From Streptomyces camponoticapitis (GTDB lineage: Bacteria > Actinomycetota > Actinomycetes > Streptomycetales > Streptomycetaceae), in contig NZ_BMMV01000023.1 in NCBI RefSeq assembly GCF_014646115.1, forward strand, positions 62,001-126,000: a DNA stretch of 64,000 nucleotides. The letters are read 5' to 3'. Shown here one piece after another: positions 49,293 to 58,178 of the stretch (position 1 is its first letter; every line of letters starts with the position of its first letter). The notes under the pieces were generated by a model. That model did no database searches. It had not been told where the DNA came from and saw nothing but the letters and a program-made list of their open reading frames with translations. A program made the position numbers and the translations under genes.

Positions 49293-49913
49293 TCAGGACT
49301 CCTTGACCGCGATTGTCTCCACCGTGTTCGCGACGTGCTCGAACGCGTCCGCGGCCTCCTCCAGCACATCCACGATCTGCTTGAGCTTCAGGACTTCCAT
49401 GGCGTCGTACTTGCCGTTGAAGAGCTGGGCGAGCAGCTTGCGATGGATCTGGTCGGCCTGGTTCTCCAGGCGGTTGACCTCGATCCAGTACTCGGTGAGG
49501 TTGTCCATCGTCCGCAGGTGCGGCATCGCCTCGGCGGTCAGCTCCGCCGCCCGCGCCAGCACCTCGATCTGCTGCTCGACGCCCTTGGGCAGTTCCTCGA
49601 CCTGGTAGAGGACGACCAGGTCGACGGCCTCCTCCATGAAGTCCATGATGTCGTCGAGGGACGAGGCCAGGTTGTAGATGTCCTCGCGGTCGAACGGTGT
49701 GATGAAAGAGGAGTTCAGCTGGTGGAAGATCGCGTGCGTGGCGTCGTCCCCAGCGTGCTCGGCCGCGCGCATCCGTTCCGCGATCTCGGCTCTGGCGGAG
49801 GAATCCGCCCCGAGCAGTTCCATGAGGAGCTTGGAGCCCGTGACGATGTTGTCCGCGGACGCGGCGAACATGTCGTAGAAGCTCGTCTCCCTGGGGGTCA
49901 GACGAAAGCGCAC
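49293..49913 (-). CDS. DUF47/PhoU-like Pit accessory protein
   Basis: 206 residues, all helical, with the PhoU-like acidic motifs (EHAGDDATHAIFHQLNSSFITPFDREDIYNLASSLDDIMD) that bind metal clusters. It normally modulates the adjacent PiT transporter. ATG or GTG at 49913 begins MRFRLTPRET. In the upstream gap GTGTCCT (49984-49990) and AGGACAC (50005-50011) are inverted, possibly a regulatory site. Confidence 0.9.
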   Translation of the reverse strand: MRFRLTPRETSFYDMFAASADNIVTGSKLLMELLGADSSARAEIAERMRAAEHAGDDATHAIFHQLNSSFITPFDREDIYNLASSLDDIMDFMEEAVDLVVLYQVEELPKGVEQQIEVLARAAELTAEAMPHLRTMDNLTEYWIEVNRLENQADQIHRKLLAQLFNGKYDAMEVLKLKQIVDVLEEAADAFEHVANTVETIAVKES

Positions 49914-50058
49914 GGGGGATCCTCGGGTTACATCGGATTCGGTCAGGCTGATGCTAGGCGCATCATCCGGCCACGGCTAACCGGTGTCCTTCAGTGTGCT
50001 GCATAGGACACGACGATCATGACGTGCCCCTGCCCCTTCGTACGCGACTGGGTATCAT

Positions 50059-50075
50059 ATACCTACCTGGGGTAT
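50059..50075. promoter_or_regulatory. CsoR operator
   Basis: ATACC-N7-GGTAT (50059-50075, core TACCTACCTGGGGTA) matches the G/C-tract dyad of CsoR operators, and GGTAT-CAT-ATACC (50051-50063) overlaps it on the left. It lies 50 bp before csoR, as expected for autoregulation. Confidence 0.75.
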
Positions 50076-50124
50076 TTTCTCCCCTTTCGGACATTCATCC
50101 CGAACAACCCACCAGGAGGACGCG

Positions 50125-50529
50125 ATGACGACCACCGAGGCGGCCGGCGCGGCGACCGACGACGCGACCTCCGGCGCGGCCACGACGGCGGCCGCGCCCA
50201 CGGTCGGCGGAGCCGGCGACGAGATCGTCACCGACCACGACCGCGGTGTGCACGGCTACCACAAACAGAAGGACGAGCACCTCAAGCGGCTCCGCCGGAT
50301 CGAGGGCCAGATCCGCGGCCTCCAGCGGCTCGTCGACGAGGACGTCTACTGCATCGACATACTCACCCAGGTGTCCGCCTCCACGAAGGCGCTCCAGTCC
50401 TTCGCCCTCCAGCTGCTGGAGGAGCACCTGCGGCACTGCGTCGCGGACGCGGCGGTCAAGGGCGGTGACGAGATCGACGAGAAGGTGCAGGAGGCCACGA
50501 AGGCGATCGCGCGCCTGCTGCGTACCTGA
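50125..50529 (+). CDS. csoR: CsoR copper-sensing repressor
   Basis: 134 residues. Copper ligands Cys-76 (DVYCIDIL), His-101 and Cys-105 (EEHLRHC) match the Cys-His-Cys site of Streptomyces CsoR, shifted by one. A disordered Ala/Thr-rich N-terminus (1-33) precedes the helical bundle HLKRLRRIEGQIRGLQRLVD. Copper(I) binding releases DNA and derepresses copper export and chaperone genes elsewhere. Confidence 0.93.
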   Translation: MTTTEAAGAATDDATSGAATTAAAPTVGGAGDEIVTDHDRGVHGYHKQKDEHLKRLRRIEGQIRGLQRLVDEDVYCIDILTQVSASTKALQSFALQLLEEHLRHCVADAAVKGGDEIDEKVQEATKAIARLLRT

Positions 50530-50602
50530 CGTACCCGAAGGAGCGGACGGCGCCCGACGGCGGCTCAGCGCGGCTCAGCGCGGCTCGGCTCAGCGCTCAG
50601 GC

Positions 50603-50779
50603 TCAGCGGCAGGACGATCTCTCGCCGCACTCCACGCGCACCTTCAGCACCTCGTCGATACGGTCCGGGCTGAGCCGCTCACCGTCCGCGGCCGACGCCG
50701 CGATCATCAGCTCTCCGCAGAGTTCGATCTCGGCGAGGGCCACGTGGTCCTGGACGGTCGGCGTGCGCAACAGCGCCAC
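50603..50779 (-). CDS. 58-residue conserved-looking small protein
   Basis: GTG 50779 with AAGAGGTG about 9 bases upstream encodes MALLRTPTVQDHVALAEIEL then CGELMIAASAADGERLSPDR and ends VECGERSSCR. Amphipathic helix-rich with three cysteines. Third-position GC is high, as expected for coding DNA. Sits between csoR and a lipoprotein gene, on the strand of the latter. No family recognised. Confidence 0.6.
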   Translation of the reverse strand: MALLRTPTVQDHVALAEIELCGELMIAASAADGERLSPDRIDEVLKVRVECGERSSCR

Positions 50780-50884
50780 GTGCGTTCACCTCTTCCTGCC
50801 GGTGTCGTCTTCCTGGCGGTGTCGACTGCCGACTTCCTAGGGTAAGGAGGATGAGGCATGACGCGCATGGCACGTCCGGACCAT

Positions 50885-51718
50885 TTACAGCTTGATCTTC
50901 CCGGTGAAGATCTGGTCCTTCGGGGGGAGTCGCACCCCGAAGGACACCCCGAACTCGTACAGCAGTGTGGTGGACGCGACAGCGACCGTACGCCCCTGAT
51001 TCCGGTAGCTGAACTGGTGCCTGACCTTGCGCAGCCGCCCCTCGTCGTCCAGGTAGGCGTCGAAAGGCACGGCGTCCTCGGCGAAGCCCCGCGCCGCCGA
51101 GGCCAGCGCCCCGCGCGCGTACGGCGCCGCGCGCTTCGCGGCCCGCCCGATGTCGGTGACGCCCCGGTAGTGCGAGACACGGACACCGGCCAGTTCCCGC
51201 TCGCCGACGTACTCCACGTCCTTCGCGGCACGCAGCAGTTCGGCGGCGGTCAGCGGATCGGTGGCGCCACCGGTGACCAGATTGCCGTCGTCGAGGGTGG
51301 TGGAGTCGAGCATGACCCACTTGTCGTCGGGCACCCCGGCGCCCCGGTTCTTCATGTAGAGGGCCGCCGGGGCAAGCAGTTCGGAGATCGGCCGGTGCCC
51401 GTCGGCGCCGGCCGGGTCCATGGGCAGCACGACCGACAGCTGCCCCATCCGCTTACGGAAGTCGTACCGTCCCTCGCCCCTGATGGTCACGCGCGTCCCG
51501 CCCGTCGCCATCACCAGTGAGGTCCGGGCCTTGGAGCTGCCCGCGTCGACCAGGGCGTCCGCGGACCTGAGGACCGCGGCCGGGTCACCGACGGGCCTGT
51601 CGTCGGCGGCCGCGGCGCCCTCGCTCCCGGAACAGCCGCCGGTCCCGGCCACGACTCCCGCCACCGCAACGGCAGCGGCGACGACCGCCACGCCCCTGCG
51701 TCTGTGCTGCTGCACCAT
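50885..51718 (-). CDS. LolA/LppX-like lipoprotein
   Basis: 277 residues. Signal with lipobox (GTGGCSG, Cys-29). The mature domain has the half-barrel pattern of LprG/LppX-type lipoproteins (KARTSLVMATGGTRVTIRGEGRYDF, AKDVEYVGERELAGVRVSHYRG). Such proteins carry or sense lipids at the cell surface. Stop at 50885. Confidence 0.8.
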   Translation of the reverse strand: MVQQHRRRGVAVVAAAVAVAGVVAGTGGCSGSEGAAAADDRPVGDPAAVLRSADALVDAGSSKARTSLVMATGGTRVTIRGEGRYDFRKRMGQLSVVLPMDPAGADGHRPISELLAPAALYMKNRGAGVPDDKWVMLDSTTLDDGNLVTGGATDPLTAAELLRAAKDVEYVGERELAGVRVSHYRGVTDIGRAAKRAAPYARGALASAARGFAEDAVPFDAYLDDEGRLRKVRHQFSYRNQGRTVAVASTTLLYEFGVSFGVRLPPKDQIFTGKIKL

Positions 51719-51889
51719 CGCCTGCCAACCCCCAACGCCCTACCGTTGCTTGCCGTTGTCCGCCGTCGCTCGCCGTTACTCGCCGTTACTCGCGCTGCCT
51801 GTCCGAAAGCCGCCCTGTTCCCCCTAACGACGTCCCGCGCGCGTCGTCACGCACCACCGCGCGGCCGGGAACGTACGCGCGAGTACGGT

Positions 51890-52072
51890 GTGAAGGTGCG
51901 CGACCAAGAGACGTCGGATCCGCCCACCTCCCCCCACGAACGCCACTCCACATCGACCGTCGAAAGGGGCTCGTTCCTGACCGCCCACTGCACGTGCGGC
52001 TGGTCGGGACCGGCCCGGCGCTCCCGCGACCGGGCACGGACCGACGCCGCGTCCCATCAGGCGGCACACTGA
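51890..52072 (+). CDS. 60-residue CxCGW-type small protein
   Basis: GTG 51890 (MKVRDQETSDPPTSPHERHS), the only supported start. The C-terminal half FLTAHCTCGWSGPARRSRDR resembles a recurring Streptomyces small-protein motif (CxCGWxGPxR...A...DA..H), possibly a metal-binding knuckle. Divergent from the lipoprotein gene. Function unknown. Confidence 0.55.
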   Translation: MKVRDQETSDPPTSPHERHSTSTVERGSFLTAHCTCGWSGPARRSRDRARTDAASHQAAH

Positions 52073-52158
52073 CTCCACTCACCCCGTCCACTCCACCTGC
52101 TCCACCGACATTCACCTCTGACAGCACTGACCAGCGGGTCGGAGGGGGAAGGCGTCCG

Positions 52159-53751
52159 ATGGAACGGCGCACACTGCTCGCCGGCGCGCTGGCCGTGACC
52201 ACGGCAGGCGCGGTCGGCGCCTGTACGGGCGACGGCGGGAGCGACTCACCGGGCGCCTCGGCGAACAAGCCGCCGTCGACCCGTACCTCCCCCGGGCCCT
52301 CCGCGACCGGTTCCGCCGGGCCACCGCGCTGGGACGCGCTCGCCTCGGGGTTGGACGGCGGACTCCTGCGACCGGGCGACGGCGAGTACGCGACGGCCCG
52401 ACAGCTCTACAACACCCGCTTCGACGACCTGAAACCGGCGGCCGTCGCGTACGTCGCCGGCGAGGACGACATCAGGGAGTGCCTGGCCTTCGCCCGGAGG
52501 TACGGCACGCCCGTCGCGATCCGCAACGGTGGCCACTCCTACGCCGGGTGGTCCAGCGGCAACGGCCGGCTCGTCATCGACATCTCCTCCCTCGACGGCC
52601 TCGGCGACGCCGCGTCGGACGGTCTGATCGGCGCGGGCGCGAAGCTCGTCGACGTGTACGGGGCGCTCGCCCGCAAGGGCCGCACGGTCCCGGGCGGTTC
52701 CTGCGCCACCGTCGGTATCTCCGGTCTCACCCTGGGCGGCGGCCACGGGGTCGTCTCGCGTGCGTACGGTCTGACCTGCGACAGCCTCACCTCCGCGACC
52801 CTCGTGACGGCCGACGGCAAGCGTCTGACCGCCGACGCCGAACAGAACAAGGACCTCTTCTGGGCCCTGCGGGGCGCGGGCAACGGCAACTTCGGCGTCG
52901 TCACCGAGCTGCGCTTCCGTACCCATCCCGCCACCACCGGCGTCGCGGCGAACTTCAACTGGCCGTGGTCAAAGGCGCGTTCGGTGCTCGCCGCCTGGCA
53001 GGGGTGGGGCCCGGACCAGCCCGACGAGATCTGGTCCTCGTTCCATGCCGCGGTCGGCGCGGGCGGCGCCGCGGACCCGACGGTCGCGGTGTCCGCCTTC
53101 ACGCTCGGCAGCGAGGACGACCTCAAGAACGCCGTCGACAGGCTCGCCGACCGCGCGGGCTCCCCGGCGAGCTTCGTCTCGCTGCGCCCGGGCAGCTACG
53201 AGGAGGCGATGCGCGCGTACGCCGGCTGCGCCGGACTCGGCGACGAGCAGTGCCGGCTGCCCGGCACGACGCCGGGCCGTGGGAAGGAAGGCGCGCTGCA
53301 ACGGGAGACGTACGCCGCGACGTCGGACTTCTTCGACCGGTCGCTCCCGTCGGCGGGCATCGACACCCTGCTGTCGGCGGTGCGGGACTTCAGCCGTATC
53401 AAGGTCGCCGACGGCGCGGGGGCGGGCACGATCACGCTCACGGCGCTCGGCGGCGCGATCAACCGGGTGGACCCCCTGGCGACGGCCTTCGTCCACCGCC
53501 GTTCCCGGATGCTCGCGCAGTACGTGGCGTCCTGGCGCCCCGGCACGTCCGGCACCGAGCAGCGGGCGTGGCTGAAAACCGGCCAGGGCGCGCTGCGCAG
53601 ATACGCCTCGGGCGCCGCGTACCAGAACTACACCGACCCGTCGCTGACCGACTGGCGCACCGCGTACTACGGCCCGGCGGCGGGACGGCTGAAGACGCTG
53701 AAGGAACGGTACGACCCCGAGCGCCTGTTCGACTTCCCGCAGGCCCTCTGA
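52159..53751 (+). CDS. Exported bicovalent FAD-linked oxidase (BBE type)
   Basis: 530 residues from ATG 52159 behind GGAGGGGGAAGG. N-terminus ERRTLLAGALAVTTAGAVGACTG reads as a Tat-compatible signal with a lipobox, Cys-22. FAD_binding_4 domain: His-126 (RNGGHSYAG) and Cys-182 (GGSCATVG) are placed for 8-alpha-histidyl and 6-S-cysteinyl flavin bonds. The C-terminal BBE motif (YQNYTDPSLTDW, YDPERLFDFPQAL) is intact. Likely oxidises sugars or a polyphenol/alkaloid outside the membrane. Confidence 0.9.
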   Translation: MERRTLLAGALAVTTAGAVGACTGDGGSDSPGASANKPPSTRTSPGPSATGSAGPPRWDALASGLDGGLLRPGDGEYATARQLYNTRFDDLKPAAVAYVAGEDDIRECLAFARRYGTPVAIRNGGHSYAGWSSGNGRLVIDISSLDGLGDAASDGLIGAGAKLVDVYGALARKGRTVPGGSCATVGISGLTLGGGHGVVSRAYGLTCDSLTSATLVTADGKRLTADAEQNKDLFWALRGAGNGNFGVVTELRFRTHPATTGVAANFNWPWSKARSVLAAWQGWGPDQPDEIWSSFHAAVGAGGAADPTVAVSAFTLGSEDDLKNAVDRLADRAGSPASFVSLRPGSYEEAMRAYAGCAGLGDEQCRLPGTTPGRGKEGALQRETYAATSDFFDRSLPSAGIDTLLSAVRDFSRIKVADGAGAGTITLTALGGAINRVDPLATAFVHRRSRMLAQYVASWRPGTSGTEQRAWLKTGQGALRRYASGAAYQNYTDPSLTDWRTAYYGPAAGRLKTLKERYDPERLFDFPQAL

Positions 53752-53762
53752 GCGGCCGGCCC

Positions 53763-54488
53763 CTACGCGGCGAGGTTGTTGTCGTCGGGCCGCGGCTCGG
53801 GAATGCCGAGCGGCCGGGTCCCCGGCGCCTCGGCGGCCTCGGCCCGGTCGGCGTCCCGCGCGGCCCGCGACCGTACGAGCAGCCCGGCCCGCGCCGACCG
53901 GCAGACCGCTGACACCAGGGGGGTGAGCAGCGCCATGGCGAGCGGCGCGAGAAGCAGCACCACGGCCGTACCGAGGGCGAACCCGCCGATCACATCGGTC
54001 GGGTAGTGCGCGCCCATGTAGACCCAGGCGAAGCCCTCGGCCAGCGCGAGCCCGATCGCGGCGAGCCCGAACCCGCGGTGCGCGACGAAGATGCCGGCGG
54101 CCAGGGCCATCGCCACCGTCGCGTGGTCGCTGACGAAGGAGAAGTCGGTCCGGCCGGTCACCAGGACGTCGAGCCCCGGGTGGTCGACGAAGGGGCGGTC
54201 GCGTCCGACGAACTCCCGGATCGGGATGTTGATCAGCAGCGCGACACCGGCGGCGAGCGGCGCCCACAGCAGCCCGGCGACGGCGGCCACCGAATCCTCG
54301 GCCGCCCCGCGCCGCCGCACGCTCCACCAGCACCAGAGCGCGACGAGAACGAGCGCGATCATGATCCCGTACCTGCCGGCGACCTCGGCACCGCGGTCGA
54401 ACCAGCCGGGGGCCGACTCGGCCAGACCGTTGATGTCGTAGAGCAGGCTGACGTCGGGGTTCGACCCATCGATCGCGAGTCCAGCCAT
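53763..54488 (-). CDS. PAP2-family phosphatase (undecaprenyl-PP phosphatase-like)
   Basis: 241 residues from ATG 54488, about six TM helices. Phosphatase motifs: REFVGRDRPFVDHP, SDHATVAMA and YMGAHYPTDVIGG, with the two catalytic histidines. BcrC-like enzymes recycle undecaprenyl pyrophosphate for wall synthesis. A polar C-terminal tail of ~40 residues (EAPGTRPLGIPEPRPDD) is cytoplasmic. The 326-bp gap upstream (54489-54814) shows no gene. Confidence 0.87.
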   Translation of the reverse strand: MAGLAIDGSNPDVSLLYDINGLAESAPGWFDRGAEVAGRYGIMIALVLVALWCWWSVRRRGAAEDSVAAVAGLLWAPLAAGVALLINIPIREFVGRDRPFVDHPGLDVLVTGRTDFSFVSDHATVAMALAAGIFVAHRGFGLAAIGLALAEGFAWVYMGAHYPTDVIGGFALGTAVVLLLAPLAMALLTPLVSAVCRSARAGLLVRSRAARDADRAEAAEAPGTRPLGIPEPRPDDNNLAA

Positions 54489-54814
54489 GTGCTGCGGCCC
54501 CTTGCCTTGTTGCCCACCACGACACACCTGCGGGCGTGTCGCTTCCACCAACCCCCGTGGTGCATACGGTCAGTGCTGCGCGATCAACGCCGCAGCTCCA
54601 GTCCAGGGAACGGCCTGATACCCCACCAGGTTCCAGACTTCACCGGACGATCTCCAGGACGTTATCGAAGAGTGACACATCGTCCCAGCTCAGAGCGGTG
54701 AACGAACGAAGAATTCCGGCCACGCGCGCCCCGGGAAGTCCCCGACTCCACCCTTCCGGGCGTCAACGGGCGGCCCATCTTACGACCCGTCGGATGGACG
54801 TCCTGTCAGCCGTT

Positions 54815-55840
54815 TCACGTATCGGACTTGCGCTCGGAAGGCAGATTGGTCGGCAGCGATTTCGCGCCGTCTTCGGTGACCCTGGTCGCTCCGAAGTAGT
54901 CAGGGGTGTCGATTTTGTCGAACCGGATCACGGCGCCGGTGTACGGAGCGTTGATCATGTACCCGCCGCCGACATAGATGCCGACGTGCCGGATGGCCCG
55001 CGAATTGGTGAGGTCGTCGGAGAAGAACACGAGATCGCCGGGCATGAGCTGGTCGCGCGAGGGATGCTCGCCGGCGTTGTACTGATCGTTGGCGACACGC
55101 GGCAGCTCGATCCCGACGGACCGATAGGCAGCCTGCGTAAGCCCGGAACAGTCGAACCGCCCCTGCTGCTCGGGGGTCCCGTTGCCGCCCCACAGATACT
55201 TGGTGCCGAGCTTCTTCTGCGCGTAGTAGATGGCACCGGCGGCCTGGCGGGAGGGTTCTACGCGGCCGACGGGGCGGGCGAAGCTCTGTTCGAGGGTGGT
55301 GATGACCTTCACGTAGTTCTGCGTCTCGGGATACGGCGGGACGCCCCCGTACTTGATGACCGCGTACGCGCCCGCGTTGTACGCGGCGAGCATGTTCTTC
55401 GTCTGGTCGCCCGGCACGTCGTCGACATACCCGGCGAGCTTGCAGTCGTACGTCGCGGCCGACGGGATCGCGTCCTGCGGGTCCCACACGTCGCGGTCGC
55501 CGTCCTTGTCCCCGTCCACCCCGTGGGCCGCCCAGGTCCCCGGGATGAACTGCGCTATGCCCTGGGCCTTCGCCGGGCTCACGATGTCGGGGTCCCAGCC
55601 GCTCTCCTGGTAGAGCTGCGCGGCGAGCAGCGCGGGATTGATCGCCGGGCAGAGATTGCCCCACTCCTGCACCAGCCGCTGGTACTTCGCGGGCACGGCG
55701 CCCTTGGCCAGCGCGACGGCCCCACCGCCTCCGGCGCCGCCGAGCCCCGCGGCGGCGGAGAACGTCCCGACGACGAGCAGCGCGACGAAGCTCAGGCTGA
55801 GCCCGAGCCCGATCGCGCCGCCGATCCAGAATTTACGCAC
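54815..55840 (-). CDS. SLT/NlpC-P60 bifunctional cell-wall hydrolase
   Basis: 341 residues. An N-terminal signal anchor (about 5-40) precedes a lytic-transglycosylase domain with catalytic glutamate in LYQESGWDPD and the motif AQGIAQFIPGTWAAHG. The C-terminal NlpC/P60 domain has Cys in RFDCSGLTQ and His in RHVGIYVGG. Such enzymes (VirB1/Tcp-type) open peptidoglycan; it lies near the T4SS-like genes, where this role would be needed. Confidence 0.92.
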   Translation of the reverse strand: MRKFWIGGAIGLGLSLSFVALLVVGTFSAAAGLGGAGGGGAVALAKGAVPAKYQRLVQEWGNLCPAINPALLAAQLYQESGWDPDIVSPAKAQGIAQFIPGTWAAHGVDGDKDGDRDVWDPQDAIPSAATYDCKLAGYVDDVPGDQTKNMLAAYNAGAYAVIKYGGVPPYPETQNYVKVITTLEQSFARPVGRVEPSRQAAGAIYYAQKKLGTKYLWGGNGTPEQQGRFDCSGLTQAAYRSVGIELPRVANDQYNAGEHPSRDQLMPGDLVFFSDDLTNSRAIRHVGIYVGGGYMINAPYTGAVIRFDKIDTPDYFGATRVTEDGAKSLPTNLPSERKSDT

Positions 55841-55901
55841 CCCTCAACCCTCCCCCATCCGGGACACGTTCACCGCCATTTTCCCGTCTGTCGTGTCGGC
55901 T

Positions 55902-57581
55902 CTATTCGGACACCGTGTCGGTGGACATGAATCCGGCGCAGAGGATGCTCTTGTGAGCCTTGTCCGACGTGGCGTGGTGGTAGACGACGGTCCACTCGCC
56001 GGGGTCGTCGGAGAGCGGCAGCGCGGGCCGGACCTTGCCGTCGGCGCGGAAGGAGAAGTCGTCGGGGTAGGTGAGGAAGGTCCAGTCGGTCTCGTCGCCC
56101 TCGTACAGATCGGCGGCCCTGCTCACGAAGCCGAACCGGTCGCTGTTCTGGTCCGAGGTGCCGGGACGTCCGTTCGCGTCGAGCCGGCGGGGAGGCTTGA
56201 TCTCGACGGCTAGGTAGTACGGCGGGAGGTTCGGCTCCTCGTACTTGAGCCGGTAGCCGATCTCCACCTTGCCGGGCGGGAGTTCGCCGGTGAAGTCGGT
56301 CTCGGCGGTGGTGACCGAGTACTGGAACTGGAGCGGCGGCTCCTCCTCGCCCGGGAGGTTGCAACTGTCCCTGAGGCCGTTCCAGGCGTGCCGGGAGGTA
56401 CCGATGTCCTGGATGTACTGGGGAGGGCCGTCGGGCGTCGGGTCGTCGGCGGGCTTCTTCGGTCCTTCGCCGACGGCCGGGTCCTTCGTGGAGGCCCGGC
56501 CGCTCGGGGCGGCGCCGTCGCTCGTTCCGCCGTCGCCTCCGTTTCCCGGGAGGAGCCACACGGCGGTGGCTACGGAGATCCCGACGACGGCGCCGACACC
56601 GGTGGCGACGAACCAGGGGGTGCCGCGCCGGGCGGGGCGTGTCGGGACGGACGGCGGTGGCCCCTGGGTCGGAAGCTCGTGGATCGCGGGTGGCGTCGCT
56701 CCATAGGGCCGCCGGGGCGTGTCCGGAACCACGTCGGCCATGGCGACCAGCGGCTGGTAGAAGGGATCGTCGACCAGGGCGGTGTCCACGGCGCAGCGCC
56801 GGATGAGCTCCGCCGGATCGGGCCGCCTGGCGGGGTCCTTGGCGACGCACTCACGGATGAGCGCGGCCAGGCCGGGCTCGACGCCGACGATGTCGATCTC
56901 CCCGTGCACGGCCCGGTAACTCACGGCGGCTCCGTCCCCGACCCCGAACGGGGCGCGCCCAGTCGCCGCGTAGGCGACGGTCGCGCCGAGAGCGAAGATG
57001 TCGGCGGCGTCGCCCACTTCGTTGCGCGCGAGCACCTCGGGCGCGGTGTAGCCGGGTGTACCGGGCGCCTGGCCGTCCTGCGTGAGGGCGGTCTGCCCGG
57101 CCCCACGGGCAATGCCGAAGTCGATCAACTGGGGCCCCTGGGCGGCCAGGAGAACGTTCTGCGGCTTCAGATCGCGGTGCGTGACGCCGTACGCGTGGAC
57201 GCTGGCGAGCCCCTCCGCCATGGCGGCGATCAGCCGCCGACAGGTCTCGGCGAGAAACGGCCCCCGCTCGCGTACGGCACGGGCGAGGGTGGGGCCGGTG
57301 ACGTACTCGGTGGCGATCCAGTACGGGGCCGCGTCCAGCCCGGCGTCGATGAGGTTCGCGGTGTACGCACTGCGCACGGCGCGAACGGTCTCCGCCTCCC
57401 GCCGGAACCGGGCGAGCGCCTCGGGATGCTCGGTGATCTCCTCCCGCACGACCTTGACGGCCACGAGCCGCCCACCGGGCGACCGCCCGAGATACACCTG
57501 CCCCATCCCGCCCGCCCCGAGCCGCGCGAGAAGCACGTAGGCACCGATGCGCGCGGGGTCCTGGGCTCTGAGGGCATCCAC
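55902..57581 (-). CDS. Transmembrane Ser/Thr protein kinase
   Basis: 559 residues. Kinase domain 10-275: glycine loop LGAGGMGQVYLG, VAVKVV lysine, HRDLKPQN, DFG (LIDFGIARG) and APE (GYTAPEVLA) are complete. A Pro-rich linker, one TM helix (about 320-342) and an extracellular domain of ~200 residues with cysteines near 407 (RDSCNLPG) and 549 (ILCAGF) follow. No PASTA repeats. It probably senses an envelope signal. Confidence 0.92.
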   Translation of the reverse strand: MDALRAQDPARIGAYVLLARLGAGGMGQVYLGRSPGGRLVAVKVVREEITEHPEALARFRREAETVRAVRSAYTANLIDAGLDAAPYWIATEYVTGPTLARAVRERGPFLAETCRRLIAAMAEGLASVHAYGVTHRDLKPQNVLLAAQGPQLIDFGIARGAGQTALTQDGQAPGTPGYTAPEVLARNEVGDAADIFALGATVAYAATGRAPFGVGDGAAVSYRAVHGEIDIVGVEPGLAALIRECVAKDPARRPDPAELIRRCAVDTALVDDPFYQPLVAMADVVPDTPRRPYGATPPAIHELPTQGPPPSVPTRPARRGTPWFVATGVGAVVGISVATAVWLLPGNGGDGGTSDGAAPSGRASTKDPAVGEGPKKPADDPTPDGPPQYIQDIGTSRHAWNGLRDSCNLPGEEEPPLQFQYSVTTAETDFTGELPPGKVEIGYRLKYEEPNLPPYYLAVEIKPPRRLDANGRPGTSDQNSDRFGFVSRAADLYEGDETDWTFLTYPDDFSFRADGKVRPALPLSDDPGEWTVVYHHATSDKAHKSILCAGFMSTDTVSE

Positions 57582-57623
57582 GAGAACGACTGTGCCACAG
57601 GGGCGGGCGGAGCTGACTGCCGG

Positions 57624-58178
57624 TCAGGGGAGAGGGCTGGTCGCGGACCAGAAGTCGTCGTGGACGTCCGGGCGCGGGATAGGCCCGCCGGCGTAGTTGG
57701 GCCCGTCGGTCTCAGCCGTGGGATCGGCGACGGTTGATTTATCCACGCAGGGGGTGGCGACCTCGAAAAAAGCCTGGCCCTGTCCACCGATGCTGAGTCT
57801 GATCCCGAAACCGTCCGGGGATTTCGCATAGATGGCCGGGAACCTTGGGCTGCTGTTGACGGAGGTGATCTCGTAACCGCTCTTCCGCCAGGACCGCTCG
57901 ACAACTCCGAGGAATCCGCCACGTCGCTGCTCGGAAATGATCGTCATCACCGCACGGCGCCGCGACAAGTCGCAGCTCCCCGCGGTTGTCTCACCGTGCG
58001 TCCACCTCACCCCGGGCCGGATCGCGCGAAAGGTGCCCTCAAGAATGGAATCCGCACGGTCCGCCGCCTCCTGCATGTTCATAACGCGCTCCCCATCCGC
58101 TACAGAGCGGTCGGATGCCGAGCACCCGACCATTGAGACGCAAGCCAACACAACTCCCAGGGCACGCCGCAATTTCAT
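57624..58178 (-). CDS. Predicted lipoprotein coupled to the alpha/beta hydrolase
   Basis: 184 residues. Signal with lipobox (VSMVGCSAS, Cys-19). Mature chain has three more cysteines (GSCDLSRRR, ATPCVDK) and no known domain. ATG 58178 overlaps the stop of the DUF1023 hydrolase gene (ATGA), so both are made together. A partner, chaperone or inhibitor of that hydrolase is plausible but only inferred. Confidence 0.75.
   Translation of the reverse strand: MKLRRALGVVLACVSMVGCSASDRSVADGERVMNMQEAADRADSILEGTFRAIRPGVRWTHGETTAGSCDLSRRRAVMTIISEQRRGGFLGVVERSWRKSGYEITSVNSSPRFPAIYAKSPDGFGIRLSIGGQGQAFFEVATPCVDKSTVADPTAETDGPNYAGGPIPRPDVHDDFWSATSPLP

Noticed and set aside
55841..55901. c-di-AMP (ydaO) riboswitch before the wall hydrolase gene
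   Set aside because: The gap to the next upstream gene (the kinase stop) is only 61 bp, too short for that riboswitch, and no motif is visible.
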